Below, in pieces: positions 1-7,900 of a stretch of DNA of 12,071 bases. Below the pieces are notes generated by a model. It saw only the letters and a list, made by a program, of their open reading frames with translations. It was not told the DNA's origin and searched no databases. The DNA comes from an uncultured Ignavibacteria bacterium (lineage in GTDB: Bacteria > Bacteroidota > Ignavibacteria > Ignavibacteriales > Ignavibacteriaceae). Where the stretch lies: positions 1 through 12,071 of the forward strand of contig CALKUG010000007.1 of the NCBI GenBank assembly GCA_937996765.1, in the 5' to 3' direction. Made by a program: the position numbers and the translations under genes. Each line of letters starts with the position of its first letter. Positions within the stretch are counted from its first letter, which is position 1.

Positions 1-1270
1 CCTCTTCAAGCCAAGGGTCAAGAGTTTCTATTTGCTCTCCGGGTTCATTATGGCAGCACCAAAACACTATTGAGGGGTGGTGCAATAACTGTTCTGCCAT
101 CTCTCCTATTTGAGTGCAAGCATTGGCTCTAAACTTTTCGGAGGTATCATAGGTCCATTGAAGCGGGAAATCCTGCCACACCAAAATTCCTTCTCTATCA
201 AAAGCATCGTAGAGTTCCTGCCGATTAACATGGGCATGCACTCTTACAATATTAATATTTGCTTCGCGCATTTGGCGAGCAATAAAATTTATTTTTTTTG
301 CATTAAGCGCCGAAAGAAATTGCTCGGCTATAAGATTAGTACCGCGCAGGAATAAGGGTTCACCGTTAAGGAAGCAGCGGCGTTTTTCGTCCATTACAAA
401 TGTTCTGAATCCGGTTGTTACTTCAACAGCACCAAAAAAATGTGACATTATTTCGAAATGGTACTGATTCTGTTCGCCACGCTCCCATACAGTCCAACGC
501 TTTACGTTTTCTAAACTAAAATGAAATGAATACTCTCGCACTCCGGCTTGATAACACAAGGTAAATTGTTTGCTTGTGGTGTTTCCTTCGGGGTCTGTTA
601 TTATAACCACCATTGGGGTAGAAACTGGGGTGGCTGTCTGCGAATTAATCTGAAGTTTTAACTCGCAATCGAATGTATTGTTGGAGGACTCGTGATACCT
701 CAACTCGGCATTTGCTGTTGCTTCGGCACCGTAGAGTAACTCAACCGAATTCCAAATTCCGCCGGTGTTTTTATCTTGTCCGTGTTCATAAGTCCAACTT
801 CCCGGCCTACAGTCATGGTGATTAAAAATACCTTTTATTAATTGCTTACGAAGTGGCCAAACTGCGCCTGGCTCTTCTCGTGGAGAAGTCACTTTTACTA
901 CAAGTAAGTTCTTTGTACCACTCAACGCAAAATCTGTTATCTCTGCATCAAACTGTTGGAAATATCCTTCGTGAGCTTTTATTCGTGTGTTGTTAATCCA
1001 TATTTCAGCAAAGTAATCTATTCCATGAAAACGAAGTACAAACATCTCATTTGCAAGTGTTTTTAAGGGGGCTACAAACTCTGTAATGTACCACAAGGTA
1101 CCGCTAAAGTTATCAACCCCTTCCACCTGCCAATTAGCGGGTACTTTTATTTTCTTAGTTTGTTTTTTTGATTGGTACATCCTCAGTACTTGTTCGTACG
1201 TGAGAGAGCTTTTACTATCTGAAATATAATCCCACGTTCCGTTCAAATTTTTCCGCGATGCACCAATCAT
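1..1270 (-). CDS. GH2-family exo-beta-glycosidase, N-terminal 423 residues (runs off left edge)
   Basis: Cytoplasmic retaining beta-glycosidase (family knowledge: GH2 covers beta-galactosidase, beta-mannosidase, beta-glucuronidase and exo-beta-glucosaminidase). I translated the reverse strand and it stays open from the ATG at 1270 to base 1. There is no signal peptide (MIGASRKNLNGTWDY). A jelly-roll sugar-binding domain covers about residues 1-175, with NGTW near the start, VPANWQ, and GGIW at 170-173. An Ig-like sandwich follows (about 180-285), then the start of the TIM barrel with RGTN (309-312), RVHAHV (343-348) and WQDFPLQW (365-372). The N-E pair at 408-409 (GAA at 46-44) is the expected acid/base motif; the nucleophile lies outside the window. 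An in-frame TAG just upstream fixes the start region, and AAAGG at 1282-1278 is the likely ribosome site. Ten bases separate it from the GH94 stop, so they are co-transcribed. The RVHAHV...QDFPLQW signature is beta-mannosidase-like but not diagnostic, so no substrate is assigned. Confidence 0.9.
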   Translation of the reverse strand, partial: MIGASRKNLNGTWDYISDSKSSLTYEQVLRMYQSKKQTKKIKVPANWQVEGVDNFSGTLWYITEFVAPLKTLANEMFVLRFHGIDYFAEIWINNTRIKAHEGYFQQFDAEITDFALSGTKNLLVVKVTSPREEPGAVWPLRKQLIKGIFNHHDCRPGSWTYEHGQDKNTGGIWNSVELLYGAEATANAELRYHESSNNTFDCELKLQINSQTATPVSTPMVVIITDPEGNTTSKQFTLCYQAGVREYSFHFSLENVKRWTVWERGEQNQYHFEIMSHFFGAVEVTTGFRTFVMDEKRRCFLNGEPLFLRGTNLIAEQFLSALNAKKINFIARQMREANINIVRVHAHVNRQELYDAFDREGILVWQDFPLQWTYDTSEKFRANACTQIGEMAEQLLHHPSIVFWCCHNEPGEQIETLDPWLEE

Positions 1271-1280
1271 ATTTATGCCT

Positions 1281-3692
1281 TTAAACTAATTTTACGTTTA
1301 CGTTTACCGTGCTACCCGAAGGAGCGACAGGGAGAGTTGTGCCTTCCAGAATTTTTCCGTCAAACAAAATTGACTGAACTTCACCGCTGCCACCACCTGC
1401 AACAAAAGTGATATTGTACGTTGCTCCGCGGAATAATCTGCTTACTGAATAACCCTTCCAATCAACCGGTACACATGGTTCAATAACCAAACCTTGAATT
1501 GTGGGTTTTATTCCGAGAATACTTTCGAGTGTACATTTTACAAACCACGAGGCACTACCGGTGTACCAAGTCCATCCACCCATACCGTAGTTAGGTGAAT
1601 CGGGTCCGTCTATATTTCCGGGTGTTACGTAGGGTTCTGCAACATACTTATCGGGATTCATACCGCTAACTATAGGATTAAGTCTGCGGTACGCTTCGTA
1701 TGCCAATTCTTTATTCCCCACCATTGCATAAGCCCATATTGCCCAAGTAGCGGCATGCGTGTAAACGCCACCGTTTTCTCTACGACCGGCAGCATAACGT
1801 GAAAGATATCCGATATACTTGTCTGGTTTTGAATAAGCAGGAGCTAACAAAAGTGCGCCATTGTCGCGGAGTAAATGTTTGGTAACGGCATCCATAACCT
1901 GTTGTTTTCTTTCAGGTGTGGTGGTGTCGTTAATAACCGACCATGTCTGAGCATTGAGGAATATCTTGCCATCTTCGTTTTCGGATGAGCCAAATTTTTC
2001 ACCGGAGTCTTTTGTTCCTCTGTAAAAATACTCTCCATCCCATGAGTGTTGGTTAATATTTTCCTTAAGCGCAACATACTGATTGGTAAATTCTTTTGCT
2101 CGCATTACGTTTTTCTCGTATTGACTTGCAATTTCCGAGAAGCGATTAAGTATTCCGGCAAAGAAATGAGCAAGCCAAACCGATTCACCTTTGAAATCAA
2201 GACCAACAGCACTGAGTCCGTCGTTCCAGTCACCTGCACCAATAAGCGGAATGCCTCTTTCACTCATGCGCGAGTTAACCATAGCAATTGCTTTTAAGCA
2301 GTGTTCGTAGAGCGTTTCATCTTTATCTTTTGCATCGTAATACGGTTCTTTAACATCAAGAATGCTATAATCAGCCGTTTCGTCGATATAATGCCCAATA
2401 ATGTATGGCAGCCACAGTAGGTCATCTGTCATTTTTGTAAGTAACCCTGTTTCGCTTATAGGGTGCCACCAATGCAGAACGGTGCCGTCAAAAAACTGAT
2501 GTCGTGCATGTAGTTGAATTTGCCTTTTGGTAAACTCAGGGTTAATTGGTAAAAATACCAAGCTATCTTGTAATTGATCACGGAAACCAAACGCACCGCT
2601 TTGCTGATAGTAAGCGGTTCTTCCCCAAAGGCGACCGGCTATAGCCTGATAACGGAACCAGGTATTAAGAGCCAAATCCATAGCTGAGTCGGGGGTTTCC
2701 ACTTTAAGTGTAGAAAGCATTTCTTTCCAGAATGAATTTACTGCATGGAACTCAGTAAAAATCTTTTCATCTGTGTCGAAATCTTTTAAAACTGAGGAGA
2801 TTGTTTTAGTGTCTTTTACCAAACCTAAAAAGAACGGAATTGCTTTTTGACCTCCGGGTGCTAATTTGGCATCAACCTGCAAGCTTGCAATAGAGTCATT
2901 CCATTTACCTACTTTACCGGTTAATTTGCCTTCCTTAACTGCTTTAGGTGCGGCAATATCTCCGTATTGTCCAATAAACGCATCTTTGTCTCCTTCGTAA
3001 CCGGCCACATTACCCGGACTGCAAAAATATCCGTAGTATTCGTATTCAATGTTCCAATGGCCTCTATCTCCCAGAGGAATTTCCCACAACCGTTTGGTTG
3101 CAGTAATACCGCTAATAGATTCATCATATTCTGTTTCTAAAAACGATTTATGAAACTCACGATGGGCATCTGCGGAAGAACCCAAAACCCATTCAAAGTA
3201 GGTAAATAGCGATAAATTAGCATCGGTATTTCGTTTGTTTTCAAGAGCAAAGTGCCATATTTGTAAAGAATGGTTGCGCGGTATAAATGTGGTGGCTGTT
3301 ACCTTAATCCCTTTATACTCGGTCGTAAACTCCGTGAAGCCCAAACCGTGCCGACATTGATAGGAGTCGTGAACGGTTTTGGTAGGACTAAAAATAGGCG
3401 ACCAAAATTCACCGGTTTCATTATCTCGAATATAAAAGAACTGACCCCAGTTATCCTGCACCAAATCTTGATGCCAACGGGTAAGACGGTTAAACTCGCT
3501 GTGTTCTTTCCATGTAAAACCTCCACCACTTTGAGCAATTACTGCTCCAAAGTCGCCATTAGTTAAAACATTGATCCATGGTTTTGGGGTAAATGGTGAC
3601 TTGATAATATATTCATCACCGGCATCATTAAATCCACCGTACTTTGTTTCGAACTTCATACTATTCTTTCTGATTTCTTCGTTCTTGATCAT
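1281..3692 (-). CDS. GH94 glycoside phosphorylase (cellobiose phosphorylase-like)
   Basis: Cytoplasmic inverting phosphorylase that would split a beta-linked glucoside with phosphate, giving alpha-sugar 1-phosphate plus a shortened acceptor. An N-terminal super-beta-sandwich (about 12-310) contains YGGFNDAGDEY, the PWIN motif at 38-41 and the NRLTRW element (68-73). The (alpha/alpha)6 barrel (about 330-735) contains FRDQLQD (370-376), HWWHP, and GDWNDG with Asp488 aligned by motif to the general acid of Cellvibrio gilvus cellobiose phosphorylase. His646 (NGGVYTHAATW) and Thr711-Gly712 (WYTGSASW) correspond to the phosphate-binding residues. At 803 residues it matches disaccharide or oligosaccharide phosphorylases and is far shorter than cyclic beta-1,2-glucan synthases. 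The SGGGFTWKE...NRLTRW segment differs from the classical RRLTRYRYN form, so cellobiose is only one candidate. Either Met1 or Met12 (the SMKFETKYGG methionine) could be the start; neither has a strong Shine-Dalgarno. It sits 25 bp after the lacI stop and 10 bp before GH2. Confidence 0.93.
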   Translation of the reverse strand: MIKNEEIRKNSMKFETKYGGFNDAGDEYIIKSPFTPKPWINVLTNGDFGAVIAQSGGGFTWKEHSEFNRLTRWHQDLVQDNWGQFFYIRDNETGEFWSPIFSPTKTVHDSYQCRHGLGFTEFTTEYKGIKVTATTFIPRNHSLQIWHFALENKRNTDANLSLFTYFEWVLGSSADAHREFHKSFLETEYDESISGITATKRLWEIPLGDRGHWNIEYEYYGYFCSPGNVAGYEGDKDAFIGQYGDIAAPKAVKEGKLTGKVGKWNDSIASLQVDAKLAPGGQKAIPFFLGLVKDTKTISSVLKDFDTDEKIFTEFHAVNSFWKEMLSTLKVETPDSAMDLALNTWFRYQAIAGRLWGRTAYYQQSGAFGFRDQLQDSLVFLPINPEFTKRQIQLHARHQFFDGTVLHWWHPISETGLLTKMTDDLLWLPYIIGHYIDETADYSILDVKEPYYDAKDKDETLYEHCLKAIAMVNSRMSERGIPLIGAGDWNDGLSAVGLDFKGESVWLAHFFAGILNRFSEIASQYEKNVMRAKEFTNQYVALKENINQHSWDGEYFYRGTKDSGEKFGSSENEDGKIFLNAQTWSVINDTTTPERKQQVMDAVTKHLLRDNGALLLAPAYSKPDKYIGYLSRYAAGRRENGGVYTHAATWAIWAYAMVGNKELAYEAYRRLNPIVSGMNPDKYVAEPYVTPGNIDGPDSPNYGMGGWTWYTGSASWFVKCTLESILGIKPTIQGLVIEPCVPVDWKGYSVSRLFRGATYNITFVAGGGSGEVQSILFDGKILEGTTLPVAPSGSTVNVNVKLV

Positions 3693-3717
3693 GATTTATG
3701 GTTTAAAGAGGAGATCA

Positions 3718-4713
3718 TTAACTCGATTCTCCGTCTATAATAGTTGAGGGAATAACAATTTTTGAGAATGACGAAATTTGCGATTCCGCTATACGTTTAA
3801 TCAAAAGGTCGGCAGCCGTTTTTCCGATAAGTTCGGTATCCACACGTACAGTGGTTAAACGGGGAGTCATAAATTGCGAAACAAATATGTCGTCAAATCC
3901 TGCGATAGCAATATCCTCGGGGATTTTAAAACCCATTGTAGCCGCGGCCTTGTAACACCCAATAGCCATCATATCATTTGCGCAAAAAATCGCATCGGGC
4001 TTATTCTTGGATGAAAGGAATTCTCTACAGATTTGCTCACCCTTTACGATATCAAAGTCGCCTGATTTTATCATTTTTTTATCAACAGCAATTCCCTGTT
4101 CTTCCAACGCAGCTACATAGCCTTTTTCCCTTCTTGTAGCATCGTTATTTTTCTTCGAACCCGAGATATGCGCGATTCTCTTGTAACCTTTTTCAATGAG
4201 ATGAGTTACCATCGCTTTTGCACTTGCTTGGTTATCGACACCAACTGAATCGCAATCTTCGTAGGTCATTCTGCCATTAATAAGCACTATAGGCAAATTC
4301 TTTTTTTGAATAATTGATTTGAGGTCGTCGCTCAGCACGGGGGCCATAACGATATAGCCTCCTACAATTCCTTGCCCCATAAAGTTAATCATGGTTTCGG
4401 CCATGCTTCGCTCACTATGCGAGCTGGCTACAAGCGGGTAATAACCGTGTTCGTAACAAACTGCATCAACACCACGAATAATCTCGGTAAAAAATTCACC
4501 ATAAATATCAGGGAGTATCAATCCGATAATATTAGAAGTGCCTTTTTTAAAGTTTCTTGCGAGAATATTGGGATTGTAGTCAAGTAAGTCTGCAAAATGC
4601 TTAACTCGTTTTTTGGTTTCCGGCCTTACCTTTGGGTCGTCGTTTAATGCACGGGAAACCGTTGCAACTGATACTTTTGCCGCCGCCGCAAGCTCTTTAA
4701 TTGTTATTGCCAT
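3718..4713 (-). CDS. LacI/GalR-family transcriptional repressor
   Basis: DNA-binding sugar-responsive regulator of 331 residues, the usual family length. The helix-turn-helix is at about residues 4-24 (IKELAAAAKVSVATVSRALN), followed by the headpiece and a hinge helix (about 47-57, NPNILARNFKK) with the Leu-Ala pair that normally intercalates at the operator centre. A periplasmic-binding-protein-like ligand domain spans about 61-331, with typical NIIGLILPDI, FCANDMMAIG and IAGFDD motifs. The recognition-helix start, SVATVSR, is very close to the SMATVSR of CcpA, which agrees with the cre-like sites found on either side of its promoter. It is the first gene of the leftward lacI-GH94-GH2 operon and has an operator 17 bp upstream of its own start codon, so autoregulation is likely. 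The effector is unknown; by position it should be a sugar released by, or phosphorylated through, this pathway. The ATG at 4713 begins exactly where the helix-turn-helix alignment requires. Confidence 0.96.
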   Translation of the reverse strand: MAITIKELAAAAKVSVATVSRALNDDPKVRPETKKRVKHFADLLDYNPNILARNFKKGTSNIIGLILPDIYGEFFTEIIRGVDAVCYEHGYYPLVASSHSERSMAETMINFMGQGIVGGYIVMAPVLSDDLKSIIQKKNLPIVLINGRMTYEDCDSVGVDNQASAKAMVTHLIEKGYKRIAHISGSKKNNDATRREKGYVAALEEQGIAVDKKMIKSGDFDIVKGEQICREFLSSKNKPDAIFCANDMMAIGCYKAAATMGFKIPEDIAIAGFDDIFVSQFMTPRLTTVRVDTELIGKTAADLLIKRIAESQISSFSKIVIPSTIIDGESS

Positions 4714-4727
4714 AGCTCATTTCTTGC

Positions 4728-4745
4728 AATGTAATCGTTTTCATT
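4728..4745. promoter_or_regulatory. LacI-family operator O1 (lacI-proximal)
   Basis: AATGTAATCGTTTTCATT. The 14-bp core at 4730-4743 (TGTAATCGTTTTCA) is an imperfect palindrome around the central CG at 4736-4737 and satisfies every position of the cre consensus TGWNANCGNTNWCA bound by CcpA-like members of the LacI family. It begins 17 bp upstream of the lacI start codon and falls at about +3 to +16 relative to the start expected from the promoter at 4753-4781. Binding there would block initiation or early elongation of the lacI-GH94-GH2 operon. An exact copy lies at 4905-4922. Confidence 0.82.
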
Positions 4746-4752
4746 GGCCGAA

Positions 4753-4781
4753 AAATTAACGAATTATGGTTTTACTGTCAA
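4753..4781 (-). promoter_or_regulatory. Probable sigma70-type promoter of the lacI-GH94-GH2 operon
   Basis: Read on the minus strand, a perfect -35 hexamer TTGACA (4781-4776) is followed after 17 bp by TAATTT (4758-4753) as a weak -10. The predicted transcription start is near 4746, immediately before operator O1. The -10 matches only part of TATAAT; TAATTTTT in the same place also resembles the TAnnTTTG element of Bacteroidota promoters (7 of 8), so either sigma-factor reading gives the same position. The call rests on sequence match and geometry only. Confidence 0.55.
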
Positions 4782-4904
4782 GAAAAATATTTTAAAATTT
4801 TTTGCTCTCACGCGTAAATGCCGTTTTTTGCTTGTTTTGCACGTTTTAGTATAAAAAATTTATTGGTTGGTGTTTTGATATTTGTAGTTTTTGCAAAATT
4901 ATAA

Positions 4905-4922
4905 AATGTAATCGTTTTCATT
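4905..4922. promoter_or_regulatory. LacI-family operator O2 (upstream of the exported-protein operon)
   Basis: Exact 18-bp copy of O1 in the same orientation, with its core at 4907-4920. It lies 63 bp upstream of the ATG at 4986 and would cover the -33 region of the TAnnTTTG promoter candidate at 4939-4946, a position suited to repression. The centre-to-centre distance to O1 is 177 bp, close to 17 helical turns, so the two sites face about the same side of the helix and could be bridged by a repressor tetramer. Tetramer formation by this protein is not shown by the sequence. Confidence 0.82.
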
Positions 4923-4938
4923 TGTGTTTTTGTTTATA

Positions 4939-4946
4939 TATTTTTG
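4939..4946 (+). promoter_or_regulatory. Candidate -7 element (TAnnTTTG) for the 4986-9264 operon
   Basis: TATTTTTG fits the TAnnTTTG -7 element described for Bacteroidota primary sigma factors. The matching -33 position falls inside operator O2 and is T-rich but not a clean TTTG. The predicted start near 4953 would leave a leader of about 33 nt before the ATG. In such AT-rich DNA a chance match is quite possible; the alternative is the TTGCTT/TATAAA pair at 4828-4855. Confidence 0.35.
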
Positions 4947-4971
4947 ATGAGATTTTTTACTTGATTATTCC

Positions 4972-4975
4972 GGAG
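4972..4975 (+). promoter_or_regulatory. Ribosome binding site of the 1046-aa protein
   Basis: GGAG ends 10 nt before the ATG at 4986. It is the best Shine-Dalgarno match before any gene in the window, and together with the signal peptide that begins exactly at this ATG it fixes the start. Confidence 0.6.
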
Positions 4976-4985
4976 TAACCATTTT

Positions 4986-7900
4986 ATGAAATTACTTATG
5001 CTTATGGCTTTGGCAATCACGCTATTTGCAACACCATCATTTGCCCAACTTATAGATGGGTTCGAAGATAATTCGATGAGAACTAAAGTTGCGGCAGAGC
5101 AAGTTGACCTACATTTCGCACCCACCCCGGGGTATAAAGGCAATGCGATTAAAATAGATTATAATTTCGCTGCTGGTAGTGGTTATGCAGGCTTCCAAAC
5201 AGCTGTTTCGCCTATTACCCTACCTGAAAACTATGAGTTTTCTTTTTACATTAAAGGGATATCACCTAATAATACGCTCGAGGTTAAATTCCTCGATTCT
5301 GTGGGCACTTCTGTTTGGTGGGTAAATAAAGTAAACTATTCTTTCCCTAAAGAATGGACAAAAGTCACATTAAAAAAGAGACACATCAGCAAGGCTTGGG
5401 GACCTTCGCACCTTGCTCATCCGGATAAGATTTTCAAAATTGAATTTGTGGTTACTTCATTTAATGGTGGTAAGGGAAGCATTTTTCTTGACGAACTTGA
5501 ATTGCGTGAATTAGCACCTATTTCAACAACTCCCGAAACTCCAAGTATTTTCACTTCTTCAGTAAAAGAATATGCCCCAAGGCTTTTTGACGGCAACAAA
5601 TCAACCGAGTGGATTTCGGATAAAAGCGACAAACAACCTAAGGTTACACTTTCGTATAAAAACAATCAAGAGTTTGGCGGACTTATTATCCGTTGGGGCT
5701 TACATCCCCCAAAATCTTTTAAGGTAGAGTTTTCGGAAAACAACACCCAATACGAAGAGGTGTTTTCTTCGCAATGTACACCTAGTTCTGTCTCCTATTT
5801 ACCATTGGCAGAATCCGAAAGTAAATTTATCCGCATAGCTACTACACCCGCAACAACCGGTTTAGTTTCCCTGGCAGAAATTGAGATAATGCCAACCTCG
5901 TTCACTCACAAACCTTTCACACTCTTCGAGTTTATGGCAAATGATTTTCGTGAAGGAATTTTCCCCAAGTATTTTAATCCTCAAAAATCATACTTTACCG
6001 TAACAGGCGTTAACTTCGATCGCAAAGAATCTATGATTAACGAAGAAGGAATGGTTGAAAGCGACAAAGGTAAGTTTTCACTTGAGCCTTTTATAGTTTC
6101 TAATAAAGAACTGCTTACTTGGAAAGAGAGTAGCAATAAACAAGAGTTAGTGGATGGCTATATGCCAATCCCAAAAGTTATTAGAACATACGCTAACGGA
6201 CTTGAATTAACCACAACCACTTTTGCCTCAGGCGATGCTCTTTCATCAAACTCAAACGTAATTTATACTATTAAAAACAACGGCAGCTCAGTAAGCAAAG
6301 GTAGTTTGTATGTTGCCATTAGGCCATTTCAGGTAAACCCTTCGTATCAATTCTTAAATATGGTGGGTGGTGTTGCCCCCATTTCATCAATCAAAGTAAA
6401 CAAAAATTACATTCAAGTTGATGAAAAACGTGTTTACCCTACTGTTGCACCTAATTCAACTTCTTTAAACTCCTTTATCGAAGGTGATGCAATAGCCTTG
6501 CTCGATAATGGACTTCGTAATAATCGTACTACCATTACAGATCCCCTTCATTATGCTTCCGGAGTTTTAGAATATCCGTACTCTCTTGCCCCGGGTGAGA
6601 AAATTGATTACTCTTTTGTGATGCCTTTTTATGAAGCTACCTTTAAACAGAAGTACACACCGGCGGATGTTAAAACCGCATATAACGAGACCTACAAATA
6701 TTGGGAAGCTACTTTAAACAAAGTTGAGTTTATCGTTCCTAAACAGCTTAATCAACTTAAAAATACAGTACGCTCGAACATTGCCTATATTCTTATTAAT
6801 AAGGATTCAGTTGGTACACAACCCGGCTCACGATCCTATGAGCGTTCATGGATTAGAGACGGCTCGCTTACTTCTTCGGCATTACTAAAAATGGGTATTT
6901 CGGATGATGTAAAAAAATACATTGATTGGTACTACAGTTATCAATACCCAAGCGGAAAAGTCCCCTGCGTTGTAGATCACCGTGGCCCGGACCCCGTTCC
7001 CGAGCACGATTCACCCGGACAGTTTATTTTCCTATTAAAACAATATTTGCTCTTCACGGGCGATACAGCTTTTGTTAAAGAGCAATTTCAACATATTGTT
7101 AAGGCAGTTGAATATCTCCGCTACCTTATTGCACAACGCTCAACAGATGAATACAAAAACAAGACTGAACTCCAAGCCTTTTATGGAATTCTTCCAGAAT
7201 CTATTAGTCACGAAGGATATTCCGAAAAACCCATGCACTCCTACTGGGATAACTTTTTTGCTATTAAAGGGCTAAAAGATGCCGTATCTCTTGCCGATGC
7301 AATTGGCGAGAAGCAACTCGCAAGCGAGTGGAAAGTTGTTCGCGACGAATTTCAGAAAAATCTTTATCGCTCAATTGATTTGGCAACCAAAGCCAAAAAT
7401 ATCAATTACATTCCCGGTTGTGTTGAACTTGGCGACTTTGATGCTACTTCAACTACCATTGCTTTGTACCCTTGTAACGAAAGAGCAAATCTACCAGCAG
7501 AACTTTTAGACAACACCTTTGAACGCTACTGGAAGTTTTTTGTTGGCAGAAGAGACACCTCTAAAACATGGGTAAATTATACACCATACGAGCTCCGAGT
7601 TGTTGGTGCATACATTTATTTAGACCAACCCGAGAGAGCCCATGCTCTGCTTGATTTCTTTTTCAAAGATCAACGCCCTCAAGGCTGGAACCACTGGGCG
7701 GAAGTGGTTTGGCGCGAGTACGATGCCCCTCGCTTTATTGGCGATATGCCACACACATGGGTGGGCTCAGATTTTATTAGTGCAGCCCGCGCTCATTTTG
7801 TTTACGAAGATGAGTCCAACGATGCCCTTGTTGTAGGAGCAGGAATAACAACCGATTGGCTGAACTATGGTGAGCCAATTGGTGTAAAAAATGTAAAAAC

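Larger units (their letters stand above)
4714..4985. promoter_or_regulatory. Divergent control region between the lacI operon and the exported-protein operon
   Basis: This 272-bp AT-rich stretch is the longest non-coding interval in the window and separates two head-to-head operons. It holds two identical 18-bp LacI-type operator sites near its ends (4728-4745 and 4905-4922), a sigma70-like promoter for the minus strand (4753-4781), a TAnnTTTG promoter candidate for the plus strand (4939-4946), and a GGAG ribosome site (4972-4975). A second plus-strand candidate is TTGCTT (4828-4833) with TATAAA (4850-4855) at 16-bp spacing. The remaining middle part (about 4782-4904) is A/T-tract rich, as expected of bendable DNA, and shows no open reading frame. 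Confidence 0.8.

Noticed and set aside
110..355. Plus-strand reading frame of 81 codons opposite the GH2 gene
   Set aside because: It lies wholly antisense to a well-supported GH2 coding sequence, has no ribosome site and no recognisable motif.
1026..1039. Possible third operator (TGAAAACGAAGTAC on the plus strand) inside the GH2 gene
   Set aside because: Only one half-site matches; the second half breaks the cre consensus at several positions and the site is intragenic.
3270..3566. Reading frames of 79-98 codons on both strands inside the GH94 gene
   Set aside because: They are out-of-frame shadows of the GH94 coding sequence with no independent start signals.
1281..3692. GH94 protein as a cyclic beta-1,2-glucan synthase or beta-1,2-oligoglucan phosphorylase
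   Set aside because: Some N-terminal residues resemble that group, but 803 residues is far too short for the synthase and no transmembrane or GT84-type region is present; the phosphorylase variant is not excluded but has no positive support.
4728..4922. The identical 18-bp repeats as a target-site duplication or att sites of a mobile element
   Set aside because: The interval between them contains no transposase, integrase or terminal inverted repeats, and the cre-like palindrome next to a LacI gene explains them better.
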